Shown piece after piece: positions 62,241 to 64,000 of a stretch of DNA of 64,000 bases (its first letter is position 1; every line of letters begins with the position of its first letter). The DNA lies in the NCBI GenBank assembly GCA_035485575.1, contig DATHNW010000008.1:124001-188000 (forward strand). The letters run 5' to 3'. The notes below the pieces were generated by a model. That model saw only the letters and a program-made list of their open reading frames with translations, ran no database searches and was not told where the DNA came from. A program made the position numbers and the translations under genes. The DNA is from DASRHD01 sp035485575. GTDB taxonomy: Bacteria > Verrucomicrobiota > Verrucomicrobiia > Opitutales > Opitutaceae.

Positions 62241-63484
62241 GTGATTGCGGCACGGGCTTTCCACCACCGGCGCAGCCGGGGCTGCAGCCATAGTTCGAGT
62301 ACCGCAGCCATTGCCGTGGTAAGACTGAACCAAATCAGCGCGGCCCGAGCAAAGCTCAGCGGGCTATTGGCCGCCAGCCCGAGTCTGCGCACTACCCAAA
62401 ACATCGGCATGTGCAAAAGGTAAAATGCGTAGGAAATACTTCCCATCGGTGCGAGCCAGCGCAGCCAGGCACCGGACCGCCATGCCGCAACCGGCAGCGC
62501 CATCGCGGTGAACAGGGCGCCTGCGATCCATTGCGGCATTTCTCCCAGGCGCCCGGTCACGATCAAAAGCAGCGATGTGCCGACTGGAATGCCGAAGGCA
62601 AGCCACGTTAATAGGCGCTGGCAGGGAAGGACCCGCCGGGCGGCGCCGCTGACCAGCAGCAGGCAGCAGGGCAATGAGGCCAGATTGGAAAGGTTAACCG
62701 TGCTGATATCTTTTGGCGGCAAGCCGATCCCGGAAAGAAAAATGTTGCCGCAAGCCAGGTGATGCGTGCCGATGAGCAGGAAGACGCCCGCAAGGAGCGG
62801 AACATGGGGGACGGCATCATGACTCTGGGTCTGGCGGGCGAGCCACCAGCCCGCCCCCCAAAACAGCCAGCCGCTCGCGTAGCCCGCGATGAAACGGGGA
62901 AAATCCGGCAATACCCACCCTGCCATGCTGAACGCGACTGCCGCCAGCATTGAAACGGGAAACCATTGCTCGCGACGCCAGATCACGAGGAATAGAAAAT
63001 AATAGATCATTTCATAATGCAGGCTCCACATGGGGCCGTTGGCCCGCGGTGGATGCAGGAGCCATGGCCCGTAAGGGTTTTCGTTTTGCAGCATGAGGGC
63101 CGCCGCTGCGTAGATTTTTGGCGAATCCCCCAGGCTCACGCAAAACGTGAGCGCCAGGGCCAGCCAATAAATTGGCAGCAAACGCACGGCCCGCCGGCCA
63201 AGATAGGCCCGGGCGCGCCCAGCGGTAAAAGGGACCTGATTGGTCAGGCTGATCACGTAGCCGGAAAGAACAAAGAAAACGAGCACGGCAGCCTGTCCGG
63301 CCCCGAAAAAACGCAACCATGGCGAAATTCGATCTGACGGATAGAGTATGCCCATGAGCGACAAATGCTCGGCCGCCACCAGCAATGCGGCCAAACCGCG
63401 CAAGCCTTCGACCCAGGCGTCGAAAGTTCGCGCCGGCATGGAAGGTGCCGGTTGGGCCGAACCTGACTGTAGGGTGTTTTGCAT
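62237..63484 (-). CDS. Membrane acyltransferase (acyltransferase 3, OafA-like)
   Basis: 415 residues with about ten membrane segments. VEGLRGLAALLVAAEHLSLM contains the catalytic His of acyltransferase 3 proteins, followed by FFVLSGYVISLTNQ and RRAVRLLPIYWLAL. It O-acetylates polysaccharide. The ATG at 63484 overlaps the stop of the next gene upstream; the long in-frame extension to 63694 is that gene's shadow. Confidence 0.92.
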   Translation of the reverse strand: MQNTLQSGSAQPAPSMPARTFDAWVEGLRGLAALLVAAEHLSLMGILYPSDRISPWLRFFGAGQAAVLVFFVLSGYVISLTNQVPFTAGRARAYLGRRAVRLLPIYWLALALTFCVSLGDSPKIYAAAALMLQNENPYGPWLLHPPRANGPMWSLHYEMIYYFLFLVIWRREQWFPVSMLAAVAFSMAGWVLPDFPRFIAGYASGWLFWGAGWWLARQTQSHDAVPHVPLLAGVFLLIGTHHLACGNIFLSGIGLPPKDISTVNLSNLASLPCCLLLVSGAARRVLPCQRLLTWLAFGIPVGTSLLLIVTGRLGEMPQWIAGALFTAMALPVAAWRSGAWLRWLAPMGSISYAFYLLHMPMFWVVRRLGLAANSPLSFARAALIWFSLTTAMAAVLELWLQPRLRRWWKARAAIT

Positions 63485-64000
63485 CAGGCGGCTTTGCCCT
63501 TGCGCCAGCGTTGCAAAGGCTGCTCGCCCCACCGGTGCATACCGGCGGCAGCGGCGAGCGAGATGCCAACCGCCGTCAAAGGCACGATGGGATACCAGAT
63601 GCTGCCTGGTGCAATTATCCGCTGGGCCAGGTTGACCACCCGAGTGATTATCGGGCCATGCAGCAAGACGAGCGGAAACGATACAATTCCGCACCAGACG
63701 AAGGGGCGGATCAATCGAGGCGAAGAAAGCATCCGGTCATAGGGATGCAGCGCGATTAGCCCCAGTGCCACGCCGGCGGCCGCGGCCAGCCTGTGGGAAA
63801 CCAGCGGTCCCAGCAATGCGATGATGCCGACAGCCGTCACCATGCCGGTGGCCAGAAAAAATCCCTTGCGATCGCCGGCCGCACGCTGACGCAGCGCGGC
63901 ATGCACGAAAAGGCCACAGGCAAAAGTCGGCCAGAATGCGAGCAGCCATCGCGCCGGGGTGAGCCAGCCCGTGAGCGCAATCGCGGTGAGCACGGCGGCC
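63484..64000 (-). CDS. Second membrane acyltransferase, 5' end beyond window
   Basis: C-terminal 170 or so residues of a second acyltransferase 3-like protein: several membrane segments (GWLTPARWLLAFWPTFACGLF, GIVSFPLVLLHGPIITRVV) and a short basic tail (HRWGEQPLQRWRKGKAA) typical of OafA-type proteins, where the LHGP/LLHxP motif and W-E-P tail are common. The catalytic N-terminus lies outside. Its TGA overlaps the ATG of the next acyltransferase. Confidence 0.75.
   Translation of the reverse strand, partial: AAVLTAIALTGWLTPARWLLAFWPTFACGLFVHAALRQRAAGDRKGFFLATGMVTAVGIIALLGPLVSHRLAAAAGVALGLIALHPYDRMLSSPRLIRPFVWCGIVSFPLVLLHGPIITRVVNLAQRIIAPGSIWYPIVPLTAVGISLAAAAGMHRWGEQPLQRWRKGKAA

Overview
This is a GC-rich bacterial chromosome segment with dense, mostly operonic genes. 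The organism is most likely a Verrucomicrobiota member close to Opitutaceae. The reasons are a PEP-CTERM protein built of autotransporter-type beta-strand repeats, a DUF1800/DUF1501 pair, very large secreted multi-domain proteins with TSP3-like repeats and fibronectin III arrays, a GxxExxY protein embedded in dispersed repeats, few clear Shine-Dalgarno sites, and many GTG or TTG starts. The taxonomy is inferred from gene content.

Layout. 1-808: 5' part of an ammonium transporter gene behind a textbook sigma-54 promoter. 1160-1357: remnant of an NhaD-type antiporter gene. 1374-2631: iron-permease-family protein and TPR lipoprotein. 2728-4372: three small genes on one strand separated by integron attC-like inverted repeats, with no integrase in the window. 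4393-4545: MITE-like inverted-repeat element. 4560-14553: mscL, secreted hydrolase, glutamate dehydrogenase, an unknown coiled-coil membrane protein, a GxxExxY protein, uvrB and a secreted GH18 chitinase. 14944-16250: a compact R-body (reb) operon with candidate promoter and clear terminator. 16358-27104: a 2341-residue secreted protein ending in an alpha/beta hydrolase and its coupled membrane-anchored partner, followed by a decayed second copy of the hydrolase end and a second copy of the partner. 27313-33128: hpt, an orphan ABC ATPase, a dispersed-repeat cluster and the PEP-CTERM protein. 33129-43424: DUF1501/DUF1800 pair, tsaB-alr, tig-clpP-clpX, a small possible cassette gene, M42 peptidase and hisA. 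43427-44815: FAD disulfide oxidoreductase. 44883-64000: a long minus-strand exopolysaccharide operon that continues beyond the window.

How the genes work together. The polysaccharide operon holds a lipid-carrier sugar-phosphate transferase, at least seven glycosyltransferases, two polymerase/ligase-like membrane proteins, a serine/hexapeptide acetyltransferase, two membrane acyltransferases, a PIG-L deacetylase and two FkbM methyltransferases. That is enough to build and decorate a repeat unit, but flippase and export genes are not in view. tig-clpP-clpX is the usual protein-folding and proteolysis operon. The accessory parts (attC-like cluster, R-body operon, duplicated hydrolase/partner units) are the most unusual content.
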